Source: Ophiobolus disseminans (Eukaryota; Ascomycota; Dothideomycetes; Pleosporales; Phaeosphaeriaceae). Taken from it: DNA of 64,000 bases. Position 1 is the first letter of the stretch; each line of letters begins with the position of its first letter. This document shows, one piece after another, positions 31,432-42,391 of the stretch. The translations under genes were made by a program, and so were the position numbers. The notes under the pieces are model-generated. The model was not told the origin of the DNA, ran no database searches, and saw only the letters and a program-made list of their open reading frames with translations. The stretch lies in contig MU006225.1 in assembly GCA_010093685.1 (NCBI GenBank), forward strand, positions 1,067,575 through 1,131,574, read 5' to 3'.

Positions 31432-31908
31432 ATGGACCCAAATCCGATGAGCTACTGCGGGAGGAGTACCGTTTCGACGGTATCGTTCCTTCGGCTCACC
31501 TGGCAGTCAGGTAACCGTACCTTGGCAAATTGCTGCCACGCACGAACAACCACCAAGCACGCCTATGAAGACAAGAACGCTTGGATATGCGGTGATGGCC
31601 TCTATTCGGGACTGTGAGTCACAGGTGTCTACACGTGGGCCTTTAATCGATTCTCATTCATTGTTGGCAACCTTGCAGTGAACCAGCCATCTTCGTATAC
31701 CAACTGTGCCTTCGCGAGTTCCGTTCAACGGTACATGGACTCCACACAACTATATCAAGGCCAGCCAGTGAATGCCGACTGCAACGCCTTCCAGTCGAAT
31801 ATAGACCGTTGCGTCGGAGCCCAGCTTTCCGTCAGGACACCGGACTATACCGATATTCGAGCGTGTCGCCACTACCAAGCATATCACTGGAGTCTGATTC
31901 TGATGTGA
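31432..31908 (+). other. Possible small Cys-containing gene or remnant
   Basis: Two neighbouring frames (31432-31617 and 31678-31908) have a donor-like GTGAGT near 31616 and an acceptor TTGCAG ending at 31678. The second contains VNADCNAFQSNIDRCVGAQL. The two frames do not join in phase with these signals, so this is either a decayed small-protein gene or coincidence. Confidence 0.2.
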
Positions 31909-32794
31909 CTTGATTCTCAAATAGTTTTACAGCAGATGTGAGTCTATCTCCAGACTGGTTTGTTCGCATTGCTGTTCATTGAGTATCAGATGGCCGCATG
32001 CTCGTCACTTCCTTTATCTCAATGGTTGGCTCCACTCTATTTCTCTGCTGTAGCGTTGATAGCTCTTCAACTCTACAGTCTATCATCTCATAGTAGGATA
32101 TTCACCAAAAGACGGAAATTCAAGCCACGGCACGAATGAAGTGAAAGTTACGGAACAAAGCCGGATGTCGGCGTCCCATGGCCTTGTATGTTGTCTCATG
32201 TTTCTTGGAAGTCAGCTTTCCGCTGGTGTCCTGGTTGAATTACAACACCATACACGATAACTATGAACACAGCGTGCGTAGATTGAGCGATTTTATTGGC
32301 TTTCCGGAACCCCTGTCGTAGTTTACAAGGAAGCTCTGCCCAGCACGCCGAGAGCGGAATCCTAGCGTCTAGCGGAGCGGCGCCAAGCAAGCTGACCATC
32401 AGGCCCAGGTACCACACCGGCGGAGTGACCAAGTCAGGCTACGACTCGATTCTGCCCTTCCATTGACCGGCTAGATTCGGTGATATTCGGGATTTCCAAG
32501 CGGCCAAGCGTGTTCGCCATCCTTCGCACGTCCTCATCACGTTGTTTCGGGCCTCTGGCTTTCTTCGGGTGGGACAGTAGAACGCACATGAGAGCAATGC
32601 AACACATGATAGGAGCATGCTGATAGAACGTGACGTCGAAGCATTTTGTGTTGTGAAGATGGCGAGACTTGCACGTGGAAGAGACTGCATGATATATAGA
32701 GTGCATCTGGTCGCTCCCAGTAGATCGTACTTACCCAGCATCCCACGAGACAAACAAGTTCATCGGAATCTTTGACAAGCTTAGGGCCAACAAG
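31909..32794. other. Promoter region of the phosphate permease, no gene seen
   Basis: About 0.9 kb without a convincing frame. Confidence 0.4.
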
Positions 32795-34677
32795 ATGCCT
32801 GCTCTTCCTCAGTTTGATTACATCTTTGCCATCGGCACCCTCTTCGCGTTTCTTGATGCCTGGAACATCGGTATGTCAACGACTTTCGCTCAATGAACAA
32901 ACACTGCGAAATACTTCAGCTTCGTGCATCTCGAACGTCGACTAACTTACACAAGGTGCTAATGATGTTGCCAACTCTTTCGCGACTTCGGTCGCCTCAC
33001 GCTCGCTCACTCTCAAGCAAGCTATGTGCATCGCCTCTGTCATGGAGTTTGCCGGTGCCATGCTTGTCGGCTCTCGCGTCACTGATACCATCCGAACCAA
33101 GGTCATATCGACCAAGCTCTTCGAGCAAGATCCATCAGTTCTCATGCTTGCCATGACCTGTGCTATCGTCGGATCAGCAACCTATCTCACCATCGCCACC
33201 CGCTTCACAATGCCTGTCTCGACAACACACTCCATCATGGGTGGTGTCATCGGCGTTGGAATTGCTTCCGCTGGAACAAAAGGTGTCAACTGGTCGTTCA
33301 AGGGTGTCTCCCAAGTCTTTGCTGCATGGGGAATTGCCCCCGGTATCTCCGCCGTTTTTGGTGCCATCATCTTCCTAATCACCAAGCATGGTGTTATGCG
33401 TCGCAATGACCCTGTCAAGAAAGCGTTTATCATGGTCCCTCTTTACTGTAAGTCATCATAAGCGACAACCAACGTAAACGGGCTGCTAATTATACACAGT
33501 CTTCCTCACTTCTTTCCTCCTCGCTCTACTCATCGTCTGGAAGGGCGGCTCAGCCAAGATCAAGCTCACCGATGCACAATCCGTTGGTGTCGCTTTCGGC
33601 GTTGGAGGTGTTGTTGCCATCATCGTTGCCACGTTTTTCATCCCCTTCCTACACCGCAAGATCATCAAGGACGATTGGGAGCTCAAAAACTGGGAAGTCA
33701 TCAAGGGTCCTCTTCTGCTCCGCCGTCCCGAACCTAAGCCACGCCCCGAAGGTCTCCCTGGTATTCGCGACTTCTACGCCGGTCATTTGACCGCCGAAGA
33801 ACTCGAGGCTAAGCGCGCTGGCGGGGCCCACGTCGCTCACGATGACGTTGAGAAGGGTGCCGCGACCTCTGTCAACCTCCAAGGCGACCTCAAAGGCAAT
33901 GGCAGCGGCTCCGACATTACATCTCGTGCGTCTGTTTCTCCTCAAGCTGTCGCTGAGCCAGACCATCAGCTGTCGAAGCCTAAGAAAACTCCTCCCCCAG
34001 GTGCATGGTACACCCCCGCCGTTGCTTGGTACTGGATCAAGTACGCTGCGCTCCACGGTGTTGAGCAAGACGTTGTCGACCAGCAGAAGCACAAGGATTT
34101 CTTGTCCGGCGACATCGAGAAGGTACACGCAACCGGCGAGCACTTCGACAACCGCGCAGAGTACACGTACTCCTTCCTACAAATCATGACCGCATCCACT
34201 ACCTCCTTCGCCCACGGCGCAAACGACGTCTCCAACGCCATCGGGCCTTACACCACCATCTACTTCATCTGGTCGACCGCGAAGATCAGCACCAAGGTGC
34301 CCGTACCGCTCTGGATTCTCGCCTTCGGTGGTGCTGGCATTGTTGTCGGTCTCTGGACATACGGGTACAACATTATGCGCGCGCTAGGTAACAAGATCAC
34401 TCTACACTCGCCGGCGCGTGGTTTCTCTATGGAACTCGGTGCTGCGATTACGATCATCATGGCTACGAAGCTTGCGCTACCCGTTTCGACGACGCAGTGC
34501 ATTACTGGTGCTACCGTTGGTGTTGGATTGTGCAATGGTACCTGGAGGACCATTAACTGGCGCATGGTCGCCTGGATCTACATGGGTTGGTTCATTACAT
34601 TGCCTTGCGCGGGTATCATTTCGGGATGCTTGATGGGTATTGTGCTTAATGCTCCTCGCTGGGGTATGGGTGTGTAA
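32795..34677 (+). CDS. Pho89-type Na+/phosphate symporter (PiT family)
   Basis: Plasma-membrane inorganic phosphate transporter of the PiT family. Exons 32795-32870, 32956-33447 and 33500-34677 give 581 aa, close to Pho89/PHO-4. Introns have GTATGT..ACTAAC..AAG and GTAAGT..GCTAAT..CACAG. The inverted duplicated PiT signature is clear: GANDVANSFATSVASRSL near the N-terminus and GANDVSNAIGP near the C-terminus. Each is followed by a VSTTHS/VSTTQC motif (PVSTTHSIMGG; PVSTTQCITGA). A hydrophilic central loop of ~170 residues (around DDVEKGA) separates two membrane halves. Homologues are induced by phosphate starvation or alkaline pH; no control site was identified here. Confidence 0.94.
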
Positions 34678-34929
34678 GGTGCCGACGGTCGATGTCGTTA
34701 ATGTATGGATGGTGATGAGGGTGGGTGGTGCTTGTCAGATGGTTATACGCTCACTTGCTTCTTTCAATGTTGTTTGAGTACATCTACTGTACGCAAAAGA
34801 TTGGCCAGATCCCCGTGTAATATCGCGTTCATAGATTTCTCAACAACTATCACTTTCGCTATGACATACTTGACAACACAACAAGCATTCTTCTCGTCCG
34901 CTTCCGACATACTTCGCAGTGTACCCGCC

Positions 34930-35400
34930 CTAAAATCCCTTCTCATCATCCGCCAAGCTGCCAGAACTCTGTGTCTCGGCATTACCGACCCAAACAACCA
35001 TCTTGTTCCTCAGCGCAGATGCTCGGTCTATCATGTCATTCATATCCTTCCGCCACGCATCCATAGCACGAATAAAAGCCGCGCCTTCGTCTATATCCCA
35101 CGCATTTTCATATCGATGTTGAAGTACTGCATACCGTCTTCCTTGATCTTGTCGTAGCGAGTGCGCACTGTTTGCCACTGTGTGTCGAGGCCGATCATCG
35201 TCTTTTCGAATTCGGTAAGGGGGTAGTAGATGATTGTGAGGGAGGAGCCATGATGGCGAACAGCCGGGTGAGAATTGCGATGCATTTGTTAGTCTTGTGA
35301 GATATGGAGGATGTGATTGCTGGATCTGATCACGCACGTTTGTGATCATCATGCGAGCCTTGTTGCTGCCGCAATCTAGCAAGGATTTGAACAAAAGTAA
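34930..35400 (-). pseudogene. Fragments of an unknown gene in shifting frames
   Basis: Protein-like pieces lie in order on the minus strand: SNKARMMITN, then (another frame) LTEFEKTMIGLDTQWQTVRT, then (first frame again) GAAFIRAMDAWRKDMNDMID ending at 34930. A GTATGC..ATAG pair could act as an intron between the last two, but the first join has no good acceptor. It could be a small spliced gene or a pseudogene; no family is recognised. Confidence 0.35.
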
Positions 35401-35610
35401 GCATGGTCATCATCGAATAATGAAGATCAAAGGCGGCAACTTAGGAGACACGGACGATACATTGTGAAGTAATGATATTGACGAGCCCTTCTTTGACTCA
35501 TGTCTCCAGATTAGTTACATTTTCTGTGCTACCTTATGCGGTAAGTGATATGAGAACCGGAATCAGCCTTCTTCCAGCGATTGCTGTACATGATAACTCC
35601 GCTTCAAACA

Positions 35611-37532
35611 TCAAGCGCTTGTTCTAGCGCAAATTCTCTTAATCTTTGCAGTAATTGTAGTCATCGCTGTTTTGAGGGCTTGTAATGTCATGTGCTTGTC
35701 TGTGTGAAAGGCAAAGATCGCACATCCAATTAACCCAAGCATCATCACAACCAGACCCCGGAGAAAGTTGCCCGGACCAGGTCTGATCATGCGCTCCTTG
35801 AGTTCCCCCATATCCTCAGTAAACGACAAGTTGCCTGCCGCGCGTTACTTCGTCCCATAGAAGTTACCCATGGCAATAGCGCTCGCGAGACCAATGGCAT
35901 CTTCGAGTCCGTTCTTAGCATTGTCGAAATACTGGTTGGTGGTGCTATGAGAGCTATGAGCTGCAAGCCGATATAGTGTAGCAGGTTACCCGTTATTGTA
36001 ATATTTCTCTGCAAGAAGTTGCCATGATGCTCCTGCCATCGTAGCCAGAGCATGATCCGTCAAGATGTCTGAGAGATTCAATGCAGTGCCCTTGGAGTTA
36101 TCTGGCGTGCAAACATCATTCCCGAAGCGCTCGATGTGGGCAGACTCAAGCCTAATGGTATTGAAAGGCGACAAACTGATCTTACGAAAGGATATACTGG
36201 GGGCGATGTCCACCGTACATTGTACTCCTACAGTATCATGCTGAGTGAAAGTTTCATTTCCGAGCTGCTTTTGGAGATATTGCCCATGGAGTCCGGTCCT
36301 CCGAAGAGGATAGTAGCGGTACCGATTATGTGGCCATGGGTGCACGCTCCTAGCACTGTGGCGGAGGATCTCCCCAAATCAAAGCGTAATCTAGGACTTG
36401 AGATAGTACAGTTGCCGTCTGTGCTATAAACACTCAAGATGTGGTCTTTCCCTTCTTCGTTACTTGCAGAAACGTTTGCACCAGGCATACAGCGAACCGG
36501 AGGCGCCATCATGATCGGCACACATCGTGTAACATAGCCCAAGGCTTCGAGATTGCTTTTGACATTGAAGGATGGCGAAACCCCGCCGGGGCCGTAGAAA
36601 TGGTGTCATAAGGCACACCTAGCGCATTTTTGTGTACCAAGATTCCACGGAAGGCGTACGGGAAATCTGGAGCCCTCGCACCCAGATCTTGCAGCGACGA
36701 AAGAATCGAGAATGTCTCACAGCTCTCCTCATTCTCATGGCGTATGCTTGTATTGAGAGTATTGCCACGAAGTCCAAGAGAGTCCCCTTTGGGGAGAGTC
36801 CAAGTGAACCATGTGCTCGGTAAAGATGGTGAAGTATCTGATGGTGTGTTGTAGCACGGATTGGGAGAGCTGATCAGTGAAGTATTGCGATACGGGTACA
36901 GTGTCATTGGGAAATGTGTAATTCCTTCGAAACTTTTAGCTTTGAACGCATCAAGACGAAGGCTTACTTTACTCCAATCCTCGGAAGGGCTCAGTCCGGC
37001 AATGACTGCTTCTGTGATAAAGCTCGGCATTGCAATAAGTGCTGCTATTACAATGGACCGTAATTGATCCGCGAAAGGGGCGAGTCCAAGAATGAGGTCG
37101 TTGAGTCACCTCCAGTACATCGTTGCTGGCTTTCTTTGCGTCATGCGTATGGATAAACGTTTCAATTCTCCGACTGGTGAGCGTTGCCAATACAGTGGCT
37201 CCAAACGTGAGCCCAATGATGTAAGCTCTATTCATACTTTCCGAGACTGGGTACGGTTCCAAGAATACAATTGCGTGGTTGATAATGAAGATGATAGCCG
37301 CCACGACCAAGTTCAGTCCACCAACGAAACTCGATCTCAGTACTGCAGCCTCCAGGACGCTAGATGTGATTGGGATACTACATTCGACGTTTTCGACCAC
37401 ATTTGAATGTCCGGGTGTTGCCGTTGTTGTTGATGTGATTATCCTGTCTTCTGGCTTCCGCGTGCGAGTCGCCGAGTGCGTCATTTCTTCTCCCATCAAC
37501 TCCAGGTAGACAACGTCCTGTGAGTGACGCAT
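35611..37532 (-). pseudogene. Disrupted polytopic membrane-protein gene
   Basis: Read on the minus strand: an N-terminal cytoplasmic part, then hydrophobic segments (LNLVVAAIIFIINHAIVFL, AYIIGLTFGATVLATLTS), then RRIETFIHTHDAKKASNDVL. A one-base shift near 37105 is needed to continue NDLILGLAPFADQLRSIVIA. Another shift near 36605 leads into HFYGPGGVSPSFNVKS and LGYVTRC. A third, at an A-run near 36260, leads into KQLGNETFTQH. After YYNNG there is a stop, then LEDAIGLASAIAMGNFYGTK followed directly by TAA, with homology-like sequence (FTEDMGELKERMIRPGPGNF, last membrane span) continuing in frame. The order matches a fungal membrane-protein family with paired N-terminal spans, an ectodomain and a last span. 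At least three frameshifts and one to two nonsense codons make it non-functional unless they are assembly errors. Confidence 0.65.
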
Positions 37533-37679
37533 GTATGATATAGAGTCGAGAACATATGCGTATGTTCGTCGCGAGTCGCAAAATCTGGTACGAAAAGTGG
37601 CGAGATGGATCTTTCCGTGTCAAATCTGGATACTTGTTGAGAATATATAGGTTCAGTCCAGGTTGGTGGAAGGTAGGCT

Positions 37680-37745
37680 TGCGGTACTTGCCGTACCGGT
37701 AACCTACGGTATGTAGAGGAACAGCCCCACTGTACCGGTAACGTC
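37680..37745. repeat. Short TACCGGTAAC repeats and inverted partners
   Basis: Two TACCGGTAAC copies lie within ~50 bp, the first next to CCTACGGTA, forming small palindromes. They are upstream of the disrupted membrane-protein gene. Function unknown. Confidence 0.35.
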
Positions 37746-38260
37746 CTCGTTACTGTTTGCACGGACAGAACAACATTATAGTCAATACAATACGTTGCAG
37801 CCACCCCGCCTTGTCCCTCTCCTACTCGGTTATCAATAGTAGTCATACTGCTAGAGGGACCTTGTTCCAATAATACTGGATTTAGTACGTTTGTTTTGGG
37901 TTGAATGTTGCGTGCGCCATTTGTTGACGACGTACAAATACAATGAAGTCGGATGCTACGCGCATGCAGGCATCTCAATACGGTCGAGTCATCTGCGATG
38001 ACTCGATGGGGTACTTCAGAAGACAGGTGCAGTCTCCTCAGACACTAGCTTCCGGTAGCTGAGGGCAACACACCACAAGATTGCCATGCTGCCGATCATT
38101 TGCTGAGACGTACCCACGAATAACCAGCAATAGCCAAATATATCTAATGATACGTTCAATGCGCTGCCTCTCCTGAATCTTTGGATTTTTCGTCCAATCG
38201 TTGCCACCTGGCCAGTGGTTTTGTCTCACTCCCTCGGTCGATTACTTCGGTCTTCCGGTT
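37746..38260. other. Intergenic, no gene seen
   Basis: Overlapping minus-strand frames here are repeat-like and lack protein features. Confidence 0.4.
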
Positions 38261-39280
38261 TTATTCTACAGTGTTTGAAATGTCTCCCACTCTGGTGCTG
38301 CGACGGCTTTGACGCTTACGCTGGTTTCGCGACATGTTAAACCCTCGATAGTCCAAACCTTCGGGTTGTGATTTCACAGGACTAGCAGCGATTGCATCGC
38401 CGATTGGCCGAGAGGCTTTATCATCTATCGGCCATTGTTGATAGCACATTTCAGAAGGTGCAGATTCCGTCGATGACGTCGAGAGAAGGTCAGGTTCTGT
38501 TTCGCCGTCGTTGAGAGGCGGGTGACGCACTTCGCTTGAGTTCTTAGATCTTTTGAAGCTGTCGAAAGACGCCAGCAGACGATCCGCAAAGGCTTCTTCT
38601 TGTTCAACTTCCATTTTTGTAAAGCTGCCGAGATATCGATGGGCTCTTAAGTATCGCAAGGCGGTCAGGTCGTAGGCAAGAGTCGCTGTTCGGTGCCGAC
38701 GTTCGTGGTCCTCTATAATACTGTCCTGTAGCTGGAACCACCTCTCGGAAGGAAGCACCTGCAAAGAGATCTTCTTCAGCCTAGCAAATCTCACGCGAAC
38801 CTCCTTGAGGTTGTTCAAAACTCGGAGAATGGCGCGCCAGAATGGTGCGGCAACGTTTAGCGGATGCCGCATATCCCATACCATCGATCCGCATCTGGCC
38901 ACCTCCACTTTCAAATTTTCCAACGCGGTGTTCCCTTCACTGCTGTGCCGGAAAGCATCAACGTTCAAATTTGTAGCGGCCGTGTGCTGGGTCCTGATTC
39001 ACTTCATCTCAAGCTCAAGCCCTTGCTTTAGAGACTCGGCTCGAACGCCACGAGCGCAAAGTTGGAACATGAAAGGGTTGTGTGAAAGATGTGAAAGGGC
39101 AACCTGAATATCACGTAAATGTTCCAAGTCGGCTGATAACGTTCGGGCAAATGTATCAATAGCCGCAAGGTGGGATGATAAGGGATTAGCGATCCTAGTT
39201 GGGACGGTTCTCAAAAGGAACAAGATGGCTCTGAAGTTACATATGAGATGTGAAAATGGGAGAAAAGCACAGTAGACCAT
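38261..39280 (-). CDS. Unknown protein, helical, with basic C-terminus (at least two exons, 5' end incomplete)
   Basis: Exons 39280-39003 and 38942-38261 flank a 60-nt intron (GTGAAT..CACAG), giving 319 aa in one frame. Reading through instead meets a stop at 38999. Composition is mostly helical (LRVLNNLKEVRVRFARLKKI, EVEQEEAFADRLLASFDSFK), with an unstructured acidic stretch and a basic tail (NQRKRQSRRSTR). Upstream at ~39460-39300 there is further protein-like sequence, ENLNLALQVYKRHHIVQLAS then TPREVDEFMM. This probably belongs to the same gene through another intron, so the true start is likely nearer 39.5-39.8 kb. No domain is recognised. Confidence 0.45.
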
Positions 39281-39461
39281 CTATGTGGAATGATAGTGTG
39301 CCATCATAAACTCGTCCACTTCTCGGGGCGTGGTACGAGAGATGAGCGATCTTAATCCTTGGAGATCTGCTTCAGTGTCGCTTGCAAGCTGGACGATATG
39401 ATGACGTTTGTACACCTGGAGAGCTAGGTTGAGGTTCTCGAGAGGTACAAACGCTTAGGGC

Positions 39462-39999
39462 ATACTACGGCCTTTCACTGCACTAGTACGCTCTAAGCTA
39501 CTACCTGCTAGCAGTACCAACCTCAAGTTTAGAAGCGCGTGATCCTTGTCCGCAATATCTTGCAGCCTAGAGGGTACAAGTCAATGACTTATCTTTATGT
39601 CCGCCGCGTTGAAGAAGGATAGCTTCGGTGTGTTGTCAATTTGATTTCGACATCTCCAATACACGTTGCAGGTGCAATCCTCAACACACCTTTGTCAGCA
39701 AAGTCGTGAATATTCTCCATCAGCTTCATGTACATAGGTCTAGAAAAGAGGCTGCTCATTTGTGGATAGAACTGCATCACTCTCTAGACCGTCTAGTAGC
39801 CTTCATAGGATCCAAGTCCGACGTCTATATCATGGCTACAAGTTATCAGAAAGAAGCATGGAGTCGAATGTTAGATTCTGCAATCTATAGTAAGGTCGTG
39901 GTGCTGATAACATTGAATATGTGATGTAGAAAGTAACACAACCTAATCTGGTTAGTCATCTGCAATCTTGGCTCCTCCGCCCGAGCTCCGATGAACTTT
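39462..39999. other. Probable further 5' exons of the preceding gene plus L1 promoter
   Basis: The minus-strand frame 39780-39595 (containing RPMYMKLMENIHDFADKGVL) looks protein-like, but its splicing to the gene below cannot be placed. The rest is unremarkable. Confidence 0.3.
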
Positions 40000-40003
40000 C
40001 GAT

Positions 40004-40981
40004 ATGAGCGCGACAACCACCCAACATCCCGTAGACACAATGGCAACCCCACGATCACTAATAGCTCCCTTGAGCAGACTCACAACATCATCAATCGCCG
40101 CCTCGAGACACCAAGCCCCCACCCTCGCCTCAATACCCTACCAATCCATACGATGCGCAACCACGAAAGCCCAGCCCAAGAAGAAGAAGAAAGCCCGCAA
40201 CACCTTTATACAATACGACCTTAAGAAGACAGAGCCATTCTCACTCGTCGACGCAATGCAATATATCCGCGCCTTCGAAGTCGGCCGCAACCCCTCCTCG
40301 TCGAAATACGAACTAGCCATCCGCCTGCGCACACTCAAGAACGGACCCTCCCTCCGCAACCGTCTACGCCTTCCGCACCCCGTCAAGACCGATCTGCGCA
40401 TCTGCGTCATCGCAGCCCCGGACTCGAAAGGCGCGGCGGAAGCACGATCGCAGGGTGCGGCGCTGGTGGGCGAAGACGACATCTTTAATCAGATCAAAGA
40501 GGGCATCATTGAGTTTGACAGGTGCATATGCCACGTCGACAGTTTGCAGAAAATGAACAAGGCGGGACTGGGACGCATACTGGGTCCGAAGGGCCTGATG
40601 CCGAGCACGAAGGCGGGGACGGTGGTGCCGAATGTGGGCGCGGCTGTAAGGGCTATGGTGGGTGCGAGTGAGTATCGGGAGAGGTTGGCTGTGATTAGGA
40701 TGGCGGTAGGGCAGTTGGGATTTACGCCTGAGGAGATGCAGAGGAATGTCAAGGCGTTTATGGATGCGATAAAGAAGGACATCTCGCAGATGAAAGGCCC
40801 CGTGGGTAAAGAGATACATGAGGTGGTAAGTCACGAATTCCAGAAAGCGTGCGTTGAAGGGCATGCTTGGCTAACGTAGAAACAGGTTCTCAGTTCCACG
40901 AATGCACCGGGCTTCACACTTAGTGGCGACTTTCGAGGCGCGAATTCAATAGCGGCCAAGGAGCTTTCTGGTCCGATGTAG
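40004..40981 (+). CDS. Mitochondrial ribosomal protein uL1m (MRPL1)
   Basis: Large-subunit protein of the mitochondrial ribosome, at the L1 stalk. Exons 40004-40825 and 40886-40981 flank a 60-nt intron (GTAAGT..GCTAAC..ACAG). The N-terminus from either ATG (40004 or 40040, MATPRSLIAPLSRLTTSSIA) is Arg/Ser/Ala-rich without acidic residues, as expected for a matrix presequence. A basic PKKKKKAR follows. The L1 signature region is clear: DSLQKMNKAGLGRILGPKGL then MPSTKAGTVVPNVGAAV. The last exon completes the fold with PGFTLSGDFRGANSIAAKEL. The second ATG is the likelier start. The stop lies 79 bp from the stop of the convergent COG2 gene. Confidence 0.92.
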
Positions 40982-41060
40982 TTGTGATGTGTATAGATTC
41001 TCGGTGTACAAACCAATGTACCATATCAAACGCCGTCGCTATGCTGGTCTCGTGTCTACA

Positions 41061-41981
41061 TCATGTCGCTTTCAGTGACTTAAGTACCTTAACTGCTTCT
41101 GCCGACTCCTCCATGTCTGCGTAGATCTTCATGACTTTCATGACCCGTCCAGAACCAGCCGCACCGGCGCTTTTCGAATGCTGCAGTGCCGTGCTCAGGT
41201 CGAGTAGTATCGTACTGCGCACTTTTGTCATTCGTGATGCCTGTGCACCGATGTACGGGTGCTCGCCCAGGCTCTTCTCTAGATCCTGCACAAGTCTGTA
41301 CTGTACGACGTTTCTCCGCAGCTTTACGATAGAAACACCGTAACTAGCATCCTCTTCGTCGTCGTCATCATCTTCATCTTCTTCGCTGTCCGAAACATCT
41401 TCCTCGCGGTCTGCTTCCTTGGCCGAAGCATTGATGTCCAGATCCTCGTCCAGCTCCCTCAATCTGGCATCATAATCCAGCAACCGTCTCCCCACCTCAA
41501 TTTCCCCCCTCACACCCCTCCTCTCTTCCAACAACCCCCTAACCTCGTCCTCCCTCCCCTCCACAACCTTCTTCAGTCCATCAACCTCTTTCCTAAACCC
41601 AAGCAACCCGACCCTTACTTCCTCGACCTTTTCCTCCCCGCCATGCAAGCTGTTTCCTAAGTTCAAGAAGTCCTGGTAATTCGAATTCACGAGGTCCAGC
41701 AGCTCTTTACTAAGCAGTTGTGAGCGCGAGCGCAGGTCTGAGCGCAAGTCTTCGAGCGTTTGGTGCCGATTCGAGAGCGTGGAGAGGTATGTCGAGGGCG
41801 AGAAGTCTGGGGTGAGGAAATCGTTGCGCTGGAGGGGCGCGGGGTAGGGGAGGTCTTCGTCGTCTTCATCATCGTCGTCGGAGTTGGAGCGCGAGTCTCC
41901 GAACTGTGGTTTGTCTGGTCAGTTATGCAATCGCATACATAGTCTTCAGTCAGGGTTAGTACGTACGTAGAATCGACTCAT
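41061..41981 (-). CDS. COG2: Conserved oligomeric Golgi complex subunit 2 (COG2)
   Basis: Lobe A subunit of the COG tethering complex, which acts in retrograde traffic within the Golgi. Exon 1 encodes only MSRFY (41981-41967). A 63-nt intron (41904-41966, GTACGT..CACAG) joins it to 41903-41061, for 285 aa, similar to short fungal Cog2. The COG2 N-terminal domain is recognisable: NDFLTPDFSPSTYLSTLSNR, then LRSDLRSRSQLLSKELLDLV and NSNYQDFLNLGNSL. Heptad-rich helices follow, then a long acidic insert (about residues 175-195) and a C-terminal helix around KLRRNVVQYRLVQDLEKSLG. The five-codon first exon is supported by strong donor and acceptor signals and by the lack of an upstream in-frame ATG. 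Confidence 0.9.
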
Positions 41982-42072
41982 GGCGGTGTGCGTGGTGCCA
42001 TTGAGCGAATGTCGACGCGCCAGGTGTTCGTGTGAGTGCGAATAAGCTCTATCGATAAGCTCGCACGTTTGT

Positions 42073-42155
42073 GAAGGAGCTCGTATTTTTGGGGTTGTAG
42101 GGGTCACGCTAACTTTTTGTGGGGGCACTACAACCCAAAAGTACGAGCTCCTTCG
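42073..42155. repeat. 83-bp imperfect inverted repeat (MITE-like element)
   Basis: The left arm starts GAAGGAGCTCGTATTTTTGG (42073) and is mirrored by the right arm ending AAGTACGAGCTCCTTCG (42155). Arms of about 33 bp with a few mismatches surround a short loop, so the DNA can fold into a long hairpin. The left arm shares 17 identical bases with 25761-25777. It sits between the COG2 and HET gene starts. It could be a miniature transposable element or a solo pair of terminal repeats; no ORF or clear target duplication is seen. Confidence 0.65.
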
Positions 42156-42391
42156 TAGGCTATCACTTGGTAACGTGCAATACCTAGCATTTTAGAATTT
42201 TAAAATTCAACCTTTTGTGACTATCCATTGCATGTGCTAGAAAGGCTCACACTGCTTTAGATCCGATGGTCCTAGCGCAACCATGCCCAAGATGTCAGCC
42301 CCCTCCAGGGCTGCTTGTTTAACCAGGCAGCCACAGCACACTTCCTCGCAACCCATGACTTTTCTCGTTCCATCACCAGCATCTCAGTTTC
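42156..42391 (+). promoter_or_regulatory. 5' region of the HET-domain gene
   Basis: A 236-bp stretch between the inverted-repeat element and the start codon. No specific promoter element was identified; the assignment is by position only. Confidence 0.3.

Noticed and set aside
31432..31908. Small secreted effector-like gene
   Set aside because: No signal peptide and the two frames do not splice in phase; kept only as a low-confidence feature.
37496..37978. 160-codon minus-strand frame upstream of the disrupted membrane-protein gene
   Set aside because: Runs through small TACCGGTAAC repeats and has no protein-like segments; probably non-coding leader.
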